A stretch of 64,000 nucleotides of DNA from Halovivax ruber XH-70 (GCF_000328525.1 NC_019964.1:992001-1056000), one strand, 5' to 3'. Positions 39,660-48,405 are shown, counted from the first letter of the stretch. The notes: generated by a model not told the origin, from the letters alone. A program made the numbers and translations.

Positions 39660-40166
39660 TCACCAAAGCCGGCGATCAGGAATACGTGGCTGGTCGGTTT
39701 TCCAGGAGACGGCGTCGACGAGTTCCACGAGGCGATCGATTCGCTGGTCAAACACGTTCAACGGGTGTGTATCGAGAAACGCCGCTGGCGCTCGCTGTAC
39801 TGTCTCTCCCTGATAATCGAGTTGGAGATGACATTCGCCGAGATCCATATGGGTGTCATCTTGATGCCAACCCAGCATGAACTCGCGTTCCGCCTCAACC
39901 CACTGTATCTTGTAGAAATCGTACGGACGACTCGACGGAAAATCAAACGAGATCTGGAGTTCGGCTTCCGCAACTGGGTACGCGGTTTCGAGGAACCGTG
40001 GTGCGCTGATCGTTGCTCTGACGCCGACCTTGTTTCCGGCGGACGTGTGATACCAGACCTGCTCGATGGGCGCGTCTTCCGTCGTGACCTGTGTCTGGAG
40101 CCAGTTGTGAAGGCGGGTGAGGAGTTGGCGCGTATCGAGATTTGCTCGGTTTGCGAGGAAAATCAT
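39660..40166 (-). CDS. Conserved haloarchaeal protein, second gene of a two-gene module
   Basis: A 168-residue protein. The core (SFDFPSSRPYDFYKIQWVE, GWHQDDTHMDLGECHLQLDY, FLDTHPLNVFDQRIDRL) resembles a small haloarchaeal family (DUF6516-like as I recall it) commonly encoded beside DUF7342 regulators and suspected of toxin-like roles. The ATG at 40166 lies nine bases after the stop of the DUF7342 gene; the longer frame from 40298 overlaps that gene and is rejected. Function unknown. It sits as an insert between two glycan-locus genes. Confidence 0.65.
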   Translation of the reverse strand: MIFLANRANLDTRQLLTRLHNWLQTQVTTEDAPIEQVWYHTSAGNKVGVRATISAPRFLETAYPVAEAELQISFDFPSSRPYDFYKIQWVEAEREFMLGWHQDDTHMDLGECHLQLDYQGETVQRAPAAFLDTHPLNVFDQRIDRLVELVDAVSWKTDQPRIPDRRLW

Positions 40167-40174
40167 CGACAAAT

Positions 40175-40732
40175 CTACTGCGAGACCGGCATCGAGGAGT
40201 TCGACGAGCCGTTCCGCCCGGGGTACAGTGACCGGGCGTCGTCGTACAGCTCTAATGCGTGCTTGAGCAGTCGTTTGTTGTCCTCGTAGCGCTCCCATTT
40301 TCGAAGGGTCGTGTTGCGCTCCCGAACGTCCGCTCCGGACAGGCCATCATCGGTGAGCGATGATTCGAGCGCGTCTCGTGATTCGACATCGAAATCAGCT
40401 TTCCACTCGTCGATTCGCTCTTGAATGATGGCGATCTCCTCGCGGAGTTCTTCACGCGTGTGGTCGTTGATTAGCTCGGTGACCTCGTTGAAGTACCGGA
40501 GTTGGTAGTTTGGTGCGTACTTCGTGTTCCCGTCGTCGCCTTCGATGGCGTGGACCTGCCCGAATTCGGCCAGCATCTCCAACTCGTCTTTCGCGGTTTG
40601 CCACGCGGAAATCTGCGCTTGCGCTCGCACCCACTCGACGGAACGAGGCTGGGTGAGCGTCGTCGCGATTTCTCTGACGCACTCACGAGCAGATAAGTCG
40701 TCAGTCCACGATTCGAGGCCGTGGTCGGTCAT
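40175..40732 (-). CDS. DUF7342-like winged-helix regulator
   Basis: A 185-residue protein with an N-terminal winged helix-turn-helix (about 12-75: ARECVREIATTLTQPRSVEWV, then SAWQTAKDELEMLAEFGQV) and a long charged helical segment (about 95-150, HTREELREEIAIIQERIDEW) that may be a coiled coil. I recognise it as DUF7342-like. The ATG at 40732 has a TATA element at leaderless distance. With the 168-residue neighbour it forms a two-gene module that could be a toxin-antitoxin-type pair. It is unrelated to the surrounding glycan genes. Confidence 0.7.
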   Translation of the reverse strand: MTDHGLESWTDDLSARECVREIATTLTQPRSVEWVRAQAQISAWQTAKDELEMLAEFGQVHAIEGDDGNTKYAPNYQLRYFNEVTELINDHTREELREEIAIIQERIDEWKADFDVESRDALESSLTDDGLSGADVRERNTTLRKWERYEDNKRLLKHALELYDDARSLYPGRNGSSNSSMPVSQ

Positions 40733-40754
40733 ACGCGATAGTACCCGTCCCGAT

Positions 40755-40764
40755 CTATTATATC
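40755..40764 (-). promoter_or_regulatory. TATA box of the DUF7342-like module
   Basis: On the minus strand GATATAATAG lies 23-32 bases before the ATG at 40732, so the transcript is probably leaderless. A second AT-rich block at 40785-40805 lies behind it. Confidence 0.45.
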
Positions 40765-40899
40765 TTGGGACAGATCTCACCCATACGAGATATAACTTAT
40801 ATGATGGTATTGTGCGTCCCACCCAGCGCCGCCACGTATGTGAACAGCATCCGCTAAACGGTCCCAAAGCTATTCGAGTTCGGTCGTTGGAGCGGTCGT

Positions 40900-41826
40900 A
40901 TGACGTTCGACGACTGGGTCGGGAGTACCCGCCGTCGCGCGCGGACGGACGGCGTCCGACCGGCCCTCCGCGAGGCGGCGGCCGAACTATATTGGGGTGG
41001 TCTTCGGCGGCTCGACCGACTCTGGACCGTGGCGCCGACAGTGTACGAGCGGGACTGGGCCGTCCTGATCGTGCTCGACGGCTGTCGGTACGACCTTATG
41101 GCCGAGATCGCGGACGAGTACGCGTTTCTTGACGCGCCCGGTCGAATCGCTTCGCCGGCGAGTCAGTCGCGCGAGTGGATCGCACAGACGTTTACGGCCG
41201 ATCACCGGGCTGCGATGGCCGGGACGGCGTACGTCTCGGCCAACCCCTACACCGACGCGCTCTCTCCGGCGGATTTCCTGTTGCTCGACGAGGTCTGGCG
41301 CTCCGTGTGGGACGACGAACTGGGTACCGTCCCCGCCCGTCCGGTGACCGATCGGGCGATCGACGCGGCGCGGAGGCACGACCCCGATCGTTTGCTCGTT
41401 CACTACATGCAACCGCACTTTCCCTCCGTTCCCGATCCCGCGATCGAATCGCCGTATCGTCGTGGTGATCCGGGGTGGCAACCCGGCCACGTCTGGAGTC
41501 AACTCGAAGCGGGTGCGGTCACTCGAGAGCGCGTGTGGCGGGCGTACCGCGAGAACCTCCGGTACGTCCTGGACGAGGTGGCCCTCCTGCTCGAAAACGT
41601 CGACGGTACGCGCGTCGCGATCACGGCGGACCACGGCAACGCCGTCGGCGAGTGGGGCGCCTACGGGCACCCACCGCGCATGCCGCTGCCGAGTCTGCAC
41701 CTCGTCCCCTGGTACGAGACGATGGCGATCGATCGAGGGACACACGAACCCGCCCAGTACACGGATCGCGAGACGGACCTCGCGGTGACCGAAAAGCTCC
41801 GTGAGTTGGGTTACCTCGGCGAGTGA
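40900..41826 (+). CDS. Alkaline-phosphatase/sulfatase-superfamily protein, DxCRYD subfamily
   Basis: A 308-residue protein. The first metal motif is LIVLDGCRYDLM; the probable nucleophile Ser is in ASQSREWIAQTF; the second motif is HYMQPHFPS, and the third is ITADHGNAVGEWGAYGHP. It shares all four with the proteins at 51918 and 58865, making a three-member family in this window. No signal peptide is seen, so it may act in the cytosol. Transfer or removal of a phospho- or sulfo-group on glycan precursors is inferred. Its last 16 bases overlap the convergent CDP-glycerol-transferase gene. Confidence 0.82.
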   Translation: MTFDDWVGSTRRRARTDGVRPALREAAAELYWGGLRRLDRLWTVAPTVYERDWAVLIVLDGCRYDLMAEIADEYAFLDAPGRIASPASQSREWIAQTFTADHRAAMAGTAYVSANPYTDALSPADFLLLDEVWRSVWDDELGTVPARPVTDRAIDAARRHDPDRLLVHYMQPHFPSVPDPAIESPYRRGDPGWQPGHVWSQLEAGAVTRERVWRAYRENLRYVLDEVALLLENVDGTRVAITADHGNAVGEWGAYGHPPRMPLPSLHLVPWYETMAIDRGTHEPAQYTDRETDLAVTEKLRELGYLGE

Positions 41827-43016
41827 CCCACCGGTGTCTCGATGCGTTCGACGCGCGTTTGGCTGGGTTCTGTGGCGTACCTTCGGACGCGTTCTGCGGC
41901 GTGACCGTCGGCGTGGTCGAACACGAGATTGCGGATCCGCTCGCGCTCGTCGGCGTCCGCGTCCGGGTTCGTTCGGAGTGAGTCGAGCGCGTCGAGTAGT
42001 TCGTCGAACGTCGCCGCCACGGGGCCGGGCGTGACGTCGTCGTAATCGAGGTAAAAGCCGCTCTCGTCGGCGTACCTGTCGCGATCGAAGGCGTAGAAGG
42101 CGACCGGGCGATCAGTGAGCAGGTAGTCGACGTAGATCGACGAGTAGCCCGTCACCAGTGTGTCGACGTGTCGGAGCGCGGGATAGAGGTCGAATTCGGG
42201 CGGGAGGACGTGGATGCGGTCGAATGCATCCGGGTCGAGGGCTGGCTCGTCGAACGGGTGGAACTTCATCAGCATTGCCGCATCGCGTTCGGCGAGGAAC
42301 GCGTCCAGGGCCGCGAAGTCGATGTGGCCGGCGGGCGACCGTCCGTTCTCGCGGTACGTCGGGACGTAGGCGTACGTCCACGCGGCGTCCAGTTCGGCGA
42401 CCTCGTCGTGGACGTCGGCGGGCTGGCAGATTCGCTCGCCCGGAATTTGGCGGAAGAGTGCGTCGTTCCGCGGGTAACCCGTCACGGGACAGTCGGCGTC
42501 CGTCCGAAAGGCGTCCGCGACGTACGATTGCAATCGGGCGGCCGTGACGGTGATAGCGTCGAACTGTCGGTACGTGTACAGCGTCGCGAGTCGATCGACG
42601 AGCGAGCGGTCGGCGAACCGCGGCGCGTCGGCACCGATCCGTTTCAGCGGGACGCCGTGCCAGAGCTGGATCACTCGCGCGCCGCCGGTCGGCCACAGGG
42701 GAACGCCCGTCAGGCTCCCGGTGATGAAGACGGTCCCCGCGCGAAGGAGGGTGTTCGTCCCCTGGCGAGTACCGACCTGGTGGGCATCGAATCCGTATTT
42801 GCGCAGTTCGCGGACGGTCTCCTCGTTCTTCGAGAGCCAGACCGCCCGAACGTCTTTCCGGGTCGCGACGTGCAAGAAGAGGTACTTGGCGTTCCCCTCG
42901 AATCCCTCACCGCCGCGACAGCCGAATGCCCACAGCGAGTCGTCGCGCGGGACGGCATGTGCGAGCCGGTGGGCCGCCAGCGACAGCGCACTCCGGGCGA
43001 GTCGCTGGAGGACCAC
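41811..43016 (-). CDS. CDP-glycerol glycerophosphotransferase family protein (TagB/TagF-like)
   Basis: A 401-residue GT-B-like enzyme. Diagnostic segments are IQLWHGVPLKRIG (catalytic-site His), VTGYPRNDALF, YVPTYREN, MLMKFHPFDEP (second catalytic His) and VTGYSSIYVDYLLTDRPVAFY. The family joins glycerol phosphate or similar alcohol phosphates from CDP-donors onto a polymer, as in wall teichoic acid. The GTG start abuts the stop of the cytidylyltransferase-like gene, so the two are coupled. A cell-surface phosphodiester decoration is the natural inference; the donor alcohol is unknown. Confidence 0.85.
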   Translation of the reverse strand: MVLQRLARSALSLAAHRLAHAVPRDDSLWAFGCRGGEGFEGNAKYLFLHVATRKDVRAVWLSKNEETVRELRKYGFDAHQVGTRQGTNTLLRAGTVFITGSLTGVPLWPTGGARVIQLWHGVPLKRIGADAPRFADRSLVDRLATLYTYRQFDAITVTAARLQSYVADAFRTDADCPVTGYPRNDALFRQIPGERICQPADVHDEVAELDAAWTYAYVPTYRENGRSPAGHIDFAALDAFLAERDAAMLMKFHPFDEPALDPDAFDRIHVLPPEFDLYPALRHVDTLVTGYSSIYVDYLLTDRPVAFYAFDRDRYADESGFYLDYDDVTPGPVAATFDELLDALDSLRTNPDADADERERIRNLVFDHADGHAAERVRRYATEPSQTRVERIETPVGHSPR

Positions 43017-43742
43017 TCAGGCCTCCCCCCAGAGCTGGCGGCCGGCACGTAGATCCTCCCGGTCGTCGATCTCGATCCAGCGGTCCCGGACGGTGACGAC
43101 GCCGAGCGGTCGGTCGGCGACCAGGCGATCGAAGGCGGCCTCGTACCACTCGTCGGTTCGGCCGGTCTCGACGAGGTCGTCCAGCTGGCGAACCAGTGCG
43201 TCGGCGTCTTCGGGCCCGAACTTGCAGAGGCCGATGTACTCGCCGTCTGCGTCGGGGAGATCCTTTCCCACGGCGGTGACGCGCCCGTCTTCGATCGCGA
43301 CCTTCATCTCTTCGCCGTTCAGCGAATCTTTCGCATCGACGACCAGTACCGAGTCGTCTACGTCGCGGAGTCGCTCGAGGCAGTCTGCAGGAAACAGCGT
43401 ATCGCCGTTGACGAGCGTGAATCCCTCTCGAATGCGGTCGCGAGCCAGCCACAGCGAGTAGCTGTTGTTGGTCTCGCGGTAGGCGTCGCTGTGGACGCAC
43501 TCGACGTCGAGGCCGTTCGTCTCCTCGCAATACGCCCGGATCTGCGCGGCCTCGTGGCCGGTGACGATCGTGACTCGCTCGTAGTTCGCGGCCGTGAATC
43601 GATCGAGAATGTGACCCAGGATTGGCTGCCCGTCGACCTCGAGGAGGGCCTTGGGTGTGTCGTCGGTCAGCGGCTGCAACCGCCGGCCCATCCCCGCGGC
43701 GAGGACGACTGCGTGGTCGTCGCCGGTCTCGGTCTCGCTCAT
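43017..43742 (-). CDS. Nucleotidyltransferase (LicC/sugar-phosphate cytidylyltransferase-like)
   Basis: A 241-residue GT-A-like nucleotidyltransferase: VVLAAGMGRRLQPLTDDTPKALLEVDG is the NTP-binding loop, LVNGDTLF the metal site, and NNSYSLWLA resembles the substrate loop of phosphocholine cytidylyltransferases. The base (CTP, GTP, dTTP or UTP) cannot be fixed from the motif alone. Because the next gene encodes a CDP-alcohol phosphotransferase, a CTP-using enzyme that makes its donor is the best inference. The two genes form one unit; the start ATG 43742 has an acidic haloarchaeal N-terminus. Confidence 0.8.
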   Translation of the reverse strand: MSETETGDDHAVVLAAGMGRRLQPLTDDTPKALLEVDGQPILGHILDRFTAANYERVTIVTGHEAAQIRAYCEETNGLDVECVHSDAYRETNNSYSLWLARDRIREGFTLVNGDTLFPADCLERLRDVDDSVLVVDAKDSLNGEEMKVAIEDGRVTAVGKDLPDADGEYIGLCKFGPEDADALVRQLDDLVETGRTDEWYEAAFDRLVADRPLGVVTVRDRWIEIDDREDLRAGRQLWGEA

Positions 43743-43867
43743 TCTCGGAGCCGTCCACGACGGCGCTCAAAAGCGTACTGGCGCGTTTCGGAGTAAGGGG
43801 CGCTTACGCGTGAGATTTGGGTCTTTTGGTGGGCAGTCTGACGTGGTAGTCTGTGGTCGCTGTTTCG

Positions 43868-44021
43868 TTATTTGTATCCGAGCTGGGCGAGTCGATCATC
43901 GACGACGTCAGAGACGTCGGTCGCCTCGTCCGTTCCGCCAGGCCATGGCGGCAGTGCGTCCCGGATCGACGTGAGTTGTTCGTGGGACGTCGGCCGAATG
44001 TGAACGCTTTTCCAGTCCCAC
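43868..44021 (-). pseudogene. C-terminal remnant of an open frame, ending like the phosphatase-family genes
   Basis: Reading the minus strand, a frame gives WDWKSVHIRPTSHEQL, TSIRDALPPWPGG and a tail DDRLAQLGYK to a TAA at 43868. The LGYK ending matches the C-termini of the phosphatase-like proteins in this window (LGYL, LGYLGE, LGYRV, LGYK). Upstream the frame runs antisense into the GT2 gene with no start, so any gene here is truncated. The identity is a guess from the tail; it could also be chance. Confidence 0.3.
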
Positions 44022-44037
44022 TTCGATGATCCGCTCG

Positions 44038-44958
44038 ATGGATGTCTCGGTCGTCGTCTGTACGTACTCGCTCGATCGGTACGCGGATTTTCGCGAGTGC
44101 GTCGAGAGTATTCGTTCGCAGACGTACGATCCGATCGAGGTCGTCCTCGTTGTCGACGGGAACGAGCGAACGTTCGATCGCCTCCGGGACGAGTTCGGTG
44201 GTCTGGAGGAAACGATCCTGCACTGTAACGAGACGAATCTCGGGGTGTCCGCCAGTCGGACCGAGGGTGCCAGGCTGGCTTCGGGTGATATCGTCGCGTT
44301 CATCGACGACGACGCGGTCGCCGATCCCGAGTGGGTCGAGACGCTCGTCGAAACGTACGAGGCGACCGACGCCCTCGCCGTCGGCGGTCGGATGACGGGT
44401 CGGTGGCTCGCCGGCCGGCCGTGGTACCTCCCCGAGGAATTCGACTGGATCGTCGGGGTTACCCACCGCGGCTTTGCCGAGGCTGGTGAGGAGGTTCGCA
44501 ACACGTTCGAGTCGAACATCTCGTTTACCCGTGACGTCTTTCTCGAACTCGGAGGATTCAATCCGGAACTGGGTCCGGACGCAGAGTCCTATGGCCACGG
44601 TGAGGGTGCCGAAATCGGGCTCCGACTGCAACGGCGGTTCGATCGGGGAATCGTCTACGAGCCGGATGCCGTCGTCGAGCACAAGGTGTTCGAGCACCGG
44701 ACGGCGTTGCGATGGATCCTCGCACGCGCCTTCGAACAGGGGCGGTCGAAACGGATGTTGGCAGCCGAAGGGGAATCGACGGCGACGGAAGTGGGATTTC
44801 TCCGTGAGCTGTTCTTCCAGCACGTCCCACGAAGAGTCTCGGAGCTGTTTCGATCGCCCTCGCTCTCGACGTTCGGTGAAACGCTTATGCTCTTCGTCCT
44901 CACCGCCGCCGTTGGGCTGGGATACGGATTACCGGCCCCGTCGTTCGGGTGGCGGTAG
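44038..44958 (+). CDS. Glycosyltransferase family 2, AglG/AglI-like, with C-terminal membrane helix
   Basis: A 306-residue enzyme: SVVVCTYSLDRYADFRECV, VVLVVDGNERTF, the metal-binding AFIDDDAVADPEW and the acceptor region NTFESNISFTRDVFLELGGF. A C-terminal helix (LMLFVLTAAVGLGYGLP) anchors it. It is a close paralogue of the GT2 half of the fused protein at 31040, ending where that protein's repeat linker begins. Relatives in Haloferax add glucose- or glucuronate-type sugars to dolichol-linked glycans. ATG 44038 is used because it matches the N-terminus of the paralogue. Confidence 0.85.
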   Translation: MDVSVVVCTYSLDRYADFRECVESIRSQTYDPIEVVLVVDGNERTFDRLRDEFGGLEETILHCNETNLGVSASRTEGARLASGDIVAFIDDDAVADPEWVETLVETYEATDALAVGGRMTGRWLAGRPWYLPEEFDWIVGVTHRGFAEAGEEVRNTFESNISFTRDVFLELGGFNPELGPDAESYGHGEGAEIGLRLQRRFDRGIVYEPDAVVEHKVFEHRTALRWILARAFEQGRSKRMLAAEGESTATEVGFLRELFFQHVPRRVSELFRSPSLSTFGETLMLFVLTAAVGLGYGLPAPSFGWR

Positions 44959-45357
44959 ACTGGAATAAGTAAAATCTCCGGCTGAACCGTCACCAGATCG
45001 CCGCAAACGAATTTTGGAACTGTTCGTAGAGATTGTCCGAGTGGATTACTCCCCGAGGTGAGGTCAAATGTGTTAGAAATCCCACGCTCTGTTCGTCGAT
45101 TCTATCTTGGCATTCAAGATTCACTAATTGGGTTGCCCATCCAGACATGGGATACGTGAATCAACAAGGTAAGGTGTCTCGACTTCAGAGGCGGCAGTAA
45201 TGAACGAGCTGGATGCAGAGTCTGAGACGACGAAACCCAGTGGTTTCCTCCCCTCCTGTTCGGGCTCAAGCCTTGCCAGCCATTGCATCCTCGTCGATTT
45301 GAAGTACCCGTATGCAGATATGCCATCCGGACATACAATTCACATCCACTAATTTCC
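44959..45357. other. Intergenic region at a base-composition boundary
   Basis: The stretch joins GC-rich sequence upstream to the clearly more AT-rich cassette downstream. It contains one small minus-strand frame (44990-45148) and AT-rich segments such as CACATCCACTAATTTCC just before the ATG at 45358. No inverted repeats or IS ends were found. Confidence 0.45.
44990..45148 (-). CDS. Possible 52-residue protein or gene remnant
   Basis: From an ATG at 45148 the minus strand encodes 52 residues beginning MSGWATQLVNLECQD, then SVGFLTHLTSPRGVI, and ending NLYEQFQNSFAAIW with a TGA. Amino-acid composition looks protein-like, unlike shadow frames, but there is no recognised family and no strong ribosome site. 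It may be the 3' end of a lost gene. Confidence 0.25.
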   Translation of the reverse strand: MSGWATQLVNLECQDRIDEQSVGFLTHLTSPRGVIHSDNLYEQFQNSFAAIW

Positions 45358-46623
45358 ATGAATGACGATATTCGCAACTCCATACTGTATATCACTCATC
45401 ATTACCCTCCCGAAACTGGTGCTGGTGCCACCCGAGCCGATGAACTCTCGAAGCGGTGGGCTACCTCCGGTGACGATGTTACTATTCTCACTTCTGTCCC
45501 TCACTATCCAGAGGGCACTGTCGACTCAGCATATACAAACGGATGGATTCAGCGAGAAAACCGAGGGGATGTCTCTGCCGTTTATTTAAAGACGTTCGGA
45601 GTTTCGCCGGACGATTCCTTCATCAAGCGGGGGTTGGAGGCCATTTGGTTCGCCGTATTCAGCACACTCGTAGGACTCTGGTTAGGTCGATTTGACACCG
45701 TACTGGCGACCTGCCCGCAACCCCTAACCGGACTTAGTGGATGGGTCATATCGAGTGTTCGTCGTTCGACGTTCATTTACGAAGTCCGAGACTTGTGGCC
45801 TGAATCTCTCGTTGCGACAGGTTCTGATCCAGGTCATCCTGCAATACGGACTCTCGATGCTACTACCAATTTCATCTATAGACGGGCTGATGCGATAGTG
45901 GTCGTTGCTGAAGGAATGACCGACGTGGTCGTCTCAGCTGGCGCGCACCATGACGACGTGTACGTCCATCGGAACGGGATCGATCCATCCTTTTTCGAGG
46001 GCCAACAGTCTGATGTTGCGGTATGTGAAGGAGATGTTGAACTTTCTGAGGCATTTGTTGTTTCGTATATCGGAACTGTTGGAGCAGCCCAGGGAATCGA
46101 TGTCCTGCTAGACGTCGCTGAGCAACTCGAGTCAGCCGAAGAACACGACGATATCGTTTTTGCACTCGTCGGGTTTGGCGATCAATACGACACATTACGA
46201 CGTGAGGCCACTGAGAGGAATCTTGCCAATATGATTTTCTACGGCAAGCGGCCCAAAGCAGAGGTACCTGCCTTTTTGGAGGTGACAGATGTCTCCTTCG
46301 TTCATCTTCTAAAACGTGACCTCTTTGAGTATGCAATTCCCTCGAAAATATTTGAGGCGATGGTCGCCGGAAATCCGATTGTTCTGGGTGTCCAGGGGGA
46401 AGCTGCACGGATTGTTAGTGATGCGGAGGCAGGCATTCCAGTAACTCCGGAAGATCCGGATGCCATCCGGGAAGCAATACTCGAACTGTACGAAGATCAA
46501 GATGAAAGAGAGGCTCGCGGGTCGAACGGTGCCAGCTATGTTCTGAACCACTTCACATGGGATGCTATCAGCGATGCATACAGAGAGACGATCAATACTG
46601 TGATGGTAAATAACCGTAGATGA
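45358..46623 (+). CDS. Glycosyltransferase family 4, WbuB-like
   Basis: A 421-residue GT-B enzyme with YITHHYPPETGAGATRADEL at the N-terminus, typical of WbuB/FucNAc-transferase-like GT4 proteins, VRDLWPESL, VVVAEGMTD, HRNGIDPSFF, SYIGTVGAAQGIDVLLDVAE, and the donor-site IPSKIFEAMVAGNPIVLG. Such enzymes add amino sugars to lipid-linked glycans. ATG 45358 is preferred over 45283, since the extra 25 codons do not fit the family. It is first in the AT-richer cassette, 118 bases before the UDP-sugar operon. Confidence 0.85.
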   Translation: MNDDIRNSILYITHHYPPETGAGATRADELSKRWATSGDDVTILTSVPHYPEGTVDSAYTNGWIQRENRGDVSAVYLKTFGVSPDDSFIKRGLEAIWFAVFSTLVGLWLGRFDTVLATCPQPLTGLSGWVISSVRRSTFIYEVRDLWPESLVATGSDPGHPAIRTLDATTNFIYRRADAIVVVAEGMTDVVVSAGAHHDDVYVHRNGIDPSFFEGQQSDVAVCEGDVELSEAFVVSYIGTVGAAQGIDVLLDVAEQLESAEEHDDIVFALVGFGDQYDTLRREATERNLANMIFYGKRPKAEVPAFLEVTDVSFVHLLKRDLFEYAIPSKIFEAMVAGNPIVLGVQGEAARIVSDAEAGIPVTPEDPDAIREAILELYEDQDEREARGSNGASYVLNHFTWDAISDAYRETINTVMVNNRR

Positions 46624-46741
46624 GATCGGTAACTTGTGGTTTGCTCTACCTGATTCTACGGGACTTTTGAACCCTGCTAGCTTCTCACGTCCGTGTGTAA
46701 CGAGTGATTGATTGACCTGGAGTTCAAAATACGGGTAATTG

Positions 46742-47326
46742 ATGGTAAGGACTGAACAAGGCGACAATTGTCACGTAGACGCTGACGTTACTCTGGGTTA
46801 CGAATACGACGACAACACTGGTGCGACAACACTTGGTGATGACGTCGTTGTCCGTGCTGGAAGTATCGTCTACGGTGACGTCGCGCTCGGAGACGGCGTT
46901 CAGACCGGTCACGATGTTCTGATTCGTGAGCAAACGACGGTGGGTGCGGAAACTATCGTTGGAACGAAAACAGTCATCGATGGGCGATCTTCGATCGGGT
47001 CGAATGTGAGTCTTCAAACTGGTGTCTACGTTCCGTCGGAGACGTCGATTGGGGATAATGTCTTCGTCGGGCCTCGGGCGGTTTTGACGAATGACCCTTA
47101 TCCCGTTAGGAAGGATGTCTCCCTCGAAGGCCCGACTTTGGAATCATCTGTCTCCGTCGGAGCGAACGCAACAATTCTGCCTGGCGTAACAATCGGTGAA
47201 CGATCGTTCGTGGCAGCAGGTGCGGTCGTGACGGAAGATGTTCCACCGGACACCCTGGCGATCGGGGCCCCTGCCCAGTTCGAATCGCTCCCAGAACAAC
47301 TCGTCGGAACGAACAATTTAGTATGA
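46742..47326 (+). CDS. Left-handed beta-helix acetyltransferase (WbpD/WlbB-like)
   Basis: A 194-residue hexapeptide-repeat acyltransferase. Many [LIV]-G-x-x-x-x turns are visible (TLGDDVVVRAGSIV, ALGDGVQTG, SIGSNVSLQTGVYV, SIGDNVFVGP, GVTIGERSFVAAGAVVTED), and the acceptor-site VLTNDPYP is characteristic of WbpD/WlbB, which N-acetylate the 3-amino group of UDP-GlcNAc(3NH2)A. Its stop overlaps the aminotransferase start by four bases. Context of the next four genes strongly supports this specificity. Confidence 0.85.
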   Translation: MVRTEQGDNCHVDADVTLGYEYDDNTGATTLGDDVVVRAGSIVYGDVALGDGVQTGHDVLIREQTTVGAETIVGTKTVIDGRSSIGSNVSLQTGVYVPSETSIGDNVFVGPRAVLTNDPYPVRKDVSLEGPTLESSVSVGANATILPGVTIGERSFVAAGAVVTEDVPPDTLAIGAPAQFESLPEQLVGTNNLV

Positions 47327-48405
47327 TACCGATCGCAAATCCGGATGTCGGACGCGAGGAACTGGACCTGGTAGAATCAGTCTTCGAAAGCGGGATGCTC
47401 GCCGACGGTCCTGAGGTACGCCGCTTCGAAACTGAATTTGCAGAACTCTGTGACTCGACGCATGCGGTTGCCACCTCGAATGGGACGACTGCACTACACA
47501 CGGCGATGGTTGCGCTTGGCCTCGGTCCTGGTGACACTGTTCTTACGACTCCGTTCTCTTTCGTAGCAAGCGCGAATGCGATTCGGCTCGCTGGTGCCAC
47601 ACCGATCTTTGCAGATATCGATCCGGAGACCTATACGTTGGATCCCGATTCCGTCCGGTCAGTACTCGCAGATCGCGATGTCGACGCCATTCTTGCCGTT
47701 CACCTCTATGGTCTCCCGGCAAAAATCGACGAACTCGCTACTATCGCGGACGAACACGATATCACCTTGATCGAGGATGCTGCGCAGGCTCATGGTGCCT
47801 CGTACAATGGCCGTCCGGTTGGTACATTTGGTGATGCCGCGTGTTTCTCTTTCTACCCGACGAAAAATATGACGACCGGAGAAGGCGGAATTATCGTTAC
47901 GGACCTCGAAGAGGTCGCCGAACAGGCTGCTACCTTCATCAACCACGGACGTTCTGACACGTATGCCCACGATCAACTCGGCCATAACTTCCGTATGACG
48001 AGTGTTGCGGCGGCGATCGGTCGAGCCCAACTCGAAAAGCTGGCTGAGTTTACGGACCGTCGTCGACAGAACGCGGCGGAGTTGACGGAAGCGCTTTCAG
48101 ACTCTGCTGTGGTTACGCCGGTTGAACCCTCCGGAACGAAGCACGTCTACCATCAGTATACGATTCGGTACGAAGACAGGGACGGGTTGCAGGATCATTT
48201 AGACGACGTGGGTGTTGGAACCGGAGTATACTATCCGACCTGTATCCACAACCAGCCAGTATACGATGCAGTTACTCACTCTGCGCCAGTTGCAGAAAAA
48301 GCTGCATCGGAGGTTCTTTCGTTGCCAGTTCATCCAGGTCTCTCTGCCGATGATCTATCGACCATTAGCGATGCCGTCTTGGACTATGTGCGAGGTGATT
48401 GTTGA
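47323..48405 (+). CDS. PLP-dependent aminotransferase (DegT/DnrJ/EryC1, WbpE/WlbC-like)
   Basis: A 360-residue nucleotide-sugar aminotransferase. The PLP lysine is Lys181 in SFYPTKNMTTGEGG; ATSNGTTALHTAM and EDAAQAHGA are the other cofactor-site motifs. In the WbpE type it converts UDP-3-keto-GlcNAcA to the 3-amino sugar, with glutamate as donor. Overlaps of four bases with the gene before and one with the gene after show a coupled operon. Confidence 0.9.
   Translation: MIPIANPDVGREELDLVESVFESGMLADGPEVRRFETEFAELCDSTHAVATSNGTTALHTAMVALGLGPGDTVLTTPFSFVASANAIRLAGATPIFADIDPETYTLDPDSVRSVLADRDVDAILAVHLYGLPAKIDELATIADEHDITLIEDAAQAHGASYNGRPVGTFGDAACFSFYPTKNMTTGEGGIIVTDLEEVAEQAATFINHGRSDTYAHDQLGHNFRMTSVAAAIGRAQLEKLAEFTDRRRQNAAELTEALSDSAVVTPVEPSGTKHVYHQYTIRYEDRDGLQDHLDDVGVGTGVYYPTCIHNQPVYDAVTHSAPVAEKAASEVLSLPVHPGLSADDLSTISDAVLDYVRGDC

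Noticed and set aside
40167-40298. N-terminal extension of the 168-residue protein to 40298
   Set aside because: It would overlap the upstream regulator gene by more than 120 bases in another frame; the ATG at 40166, nine bases after that gene's stop, is the natural start.
44959-45357. IS element boundary at the composition break
   Set aside because: No terminal inverted repeats, target duplications or transposase fragments could be found.
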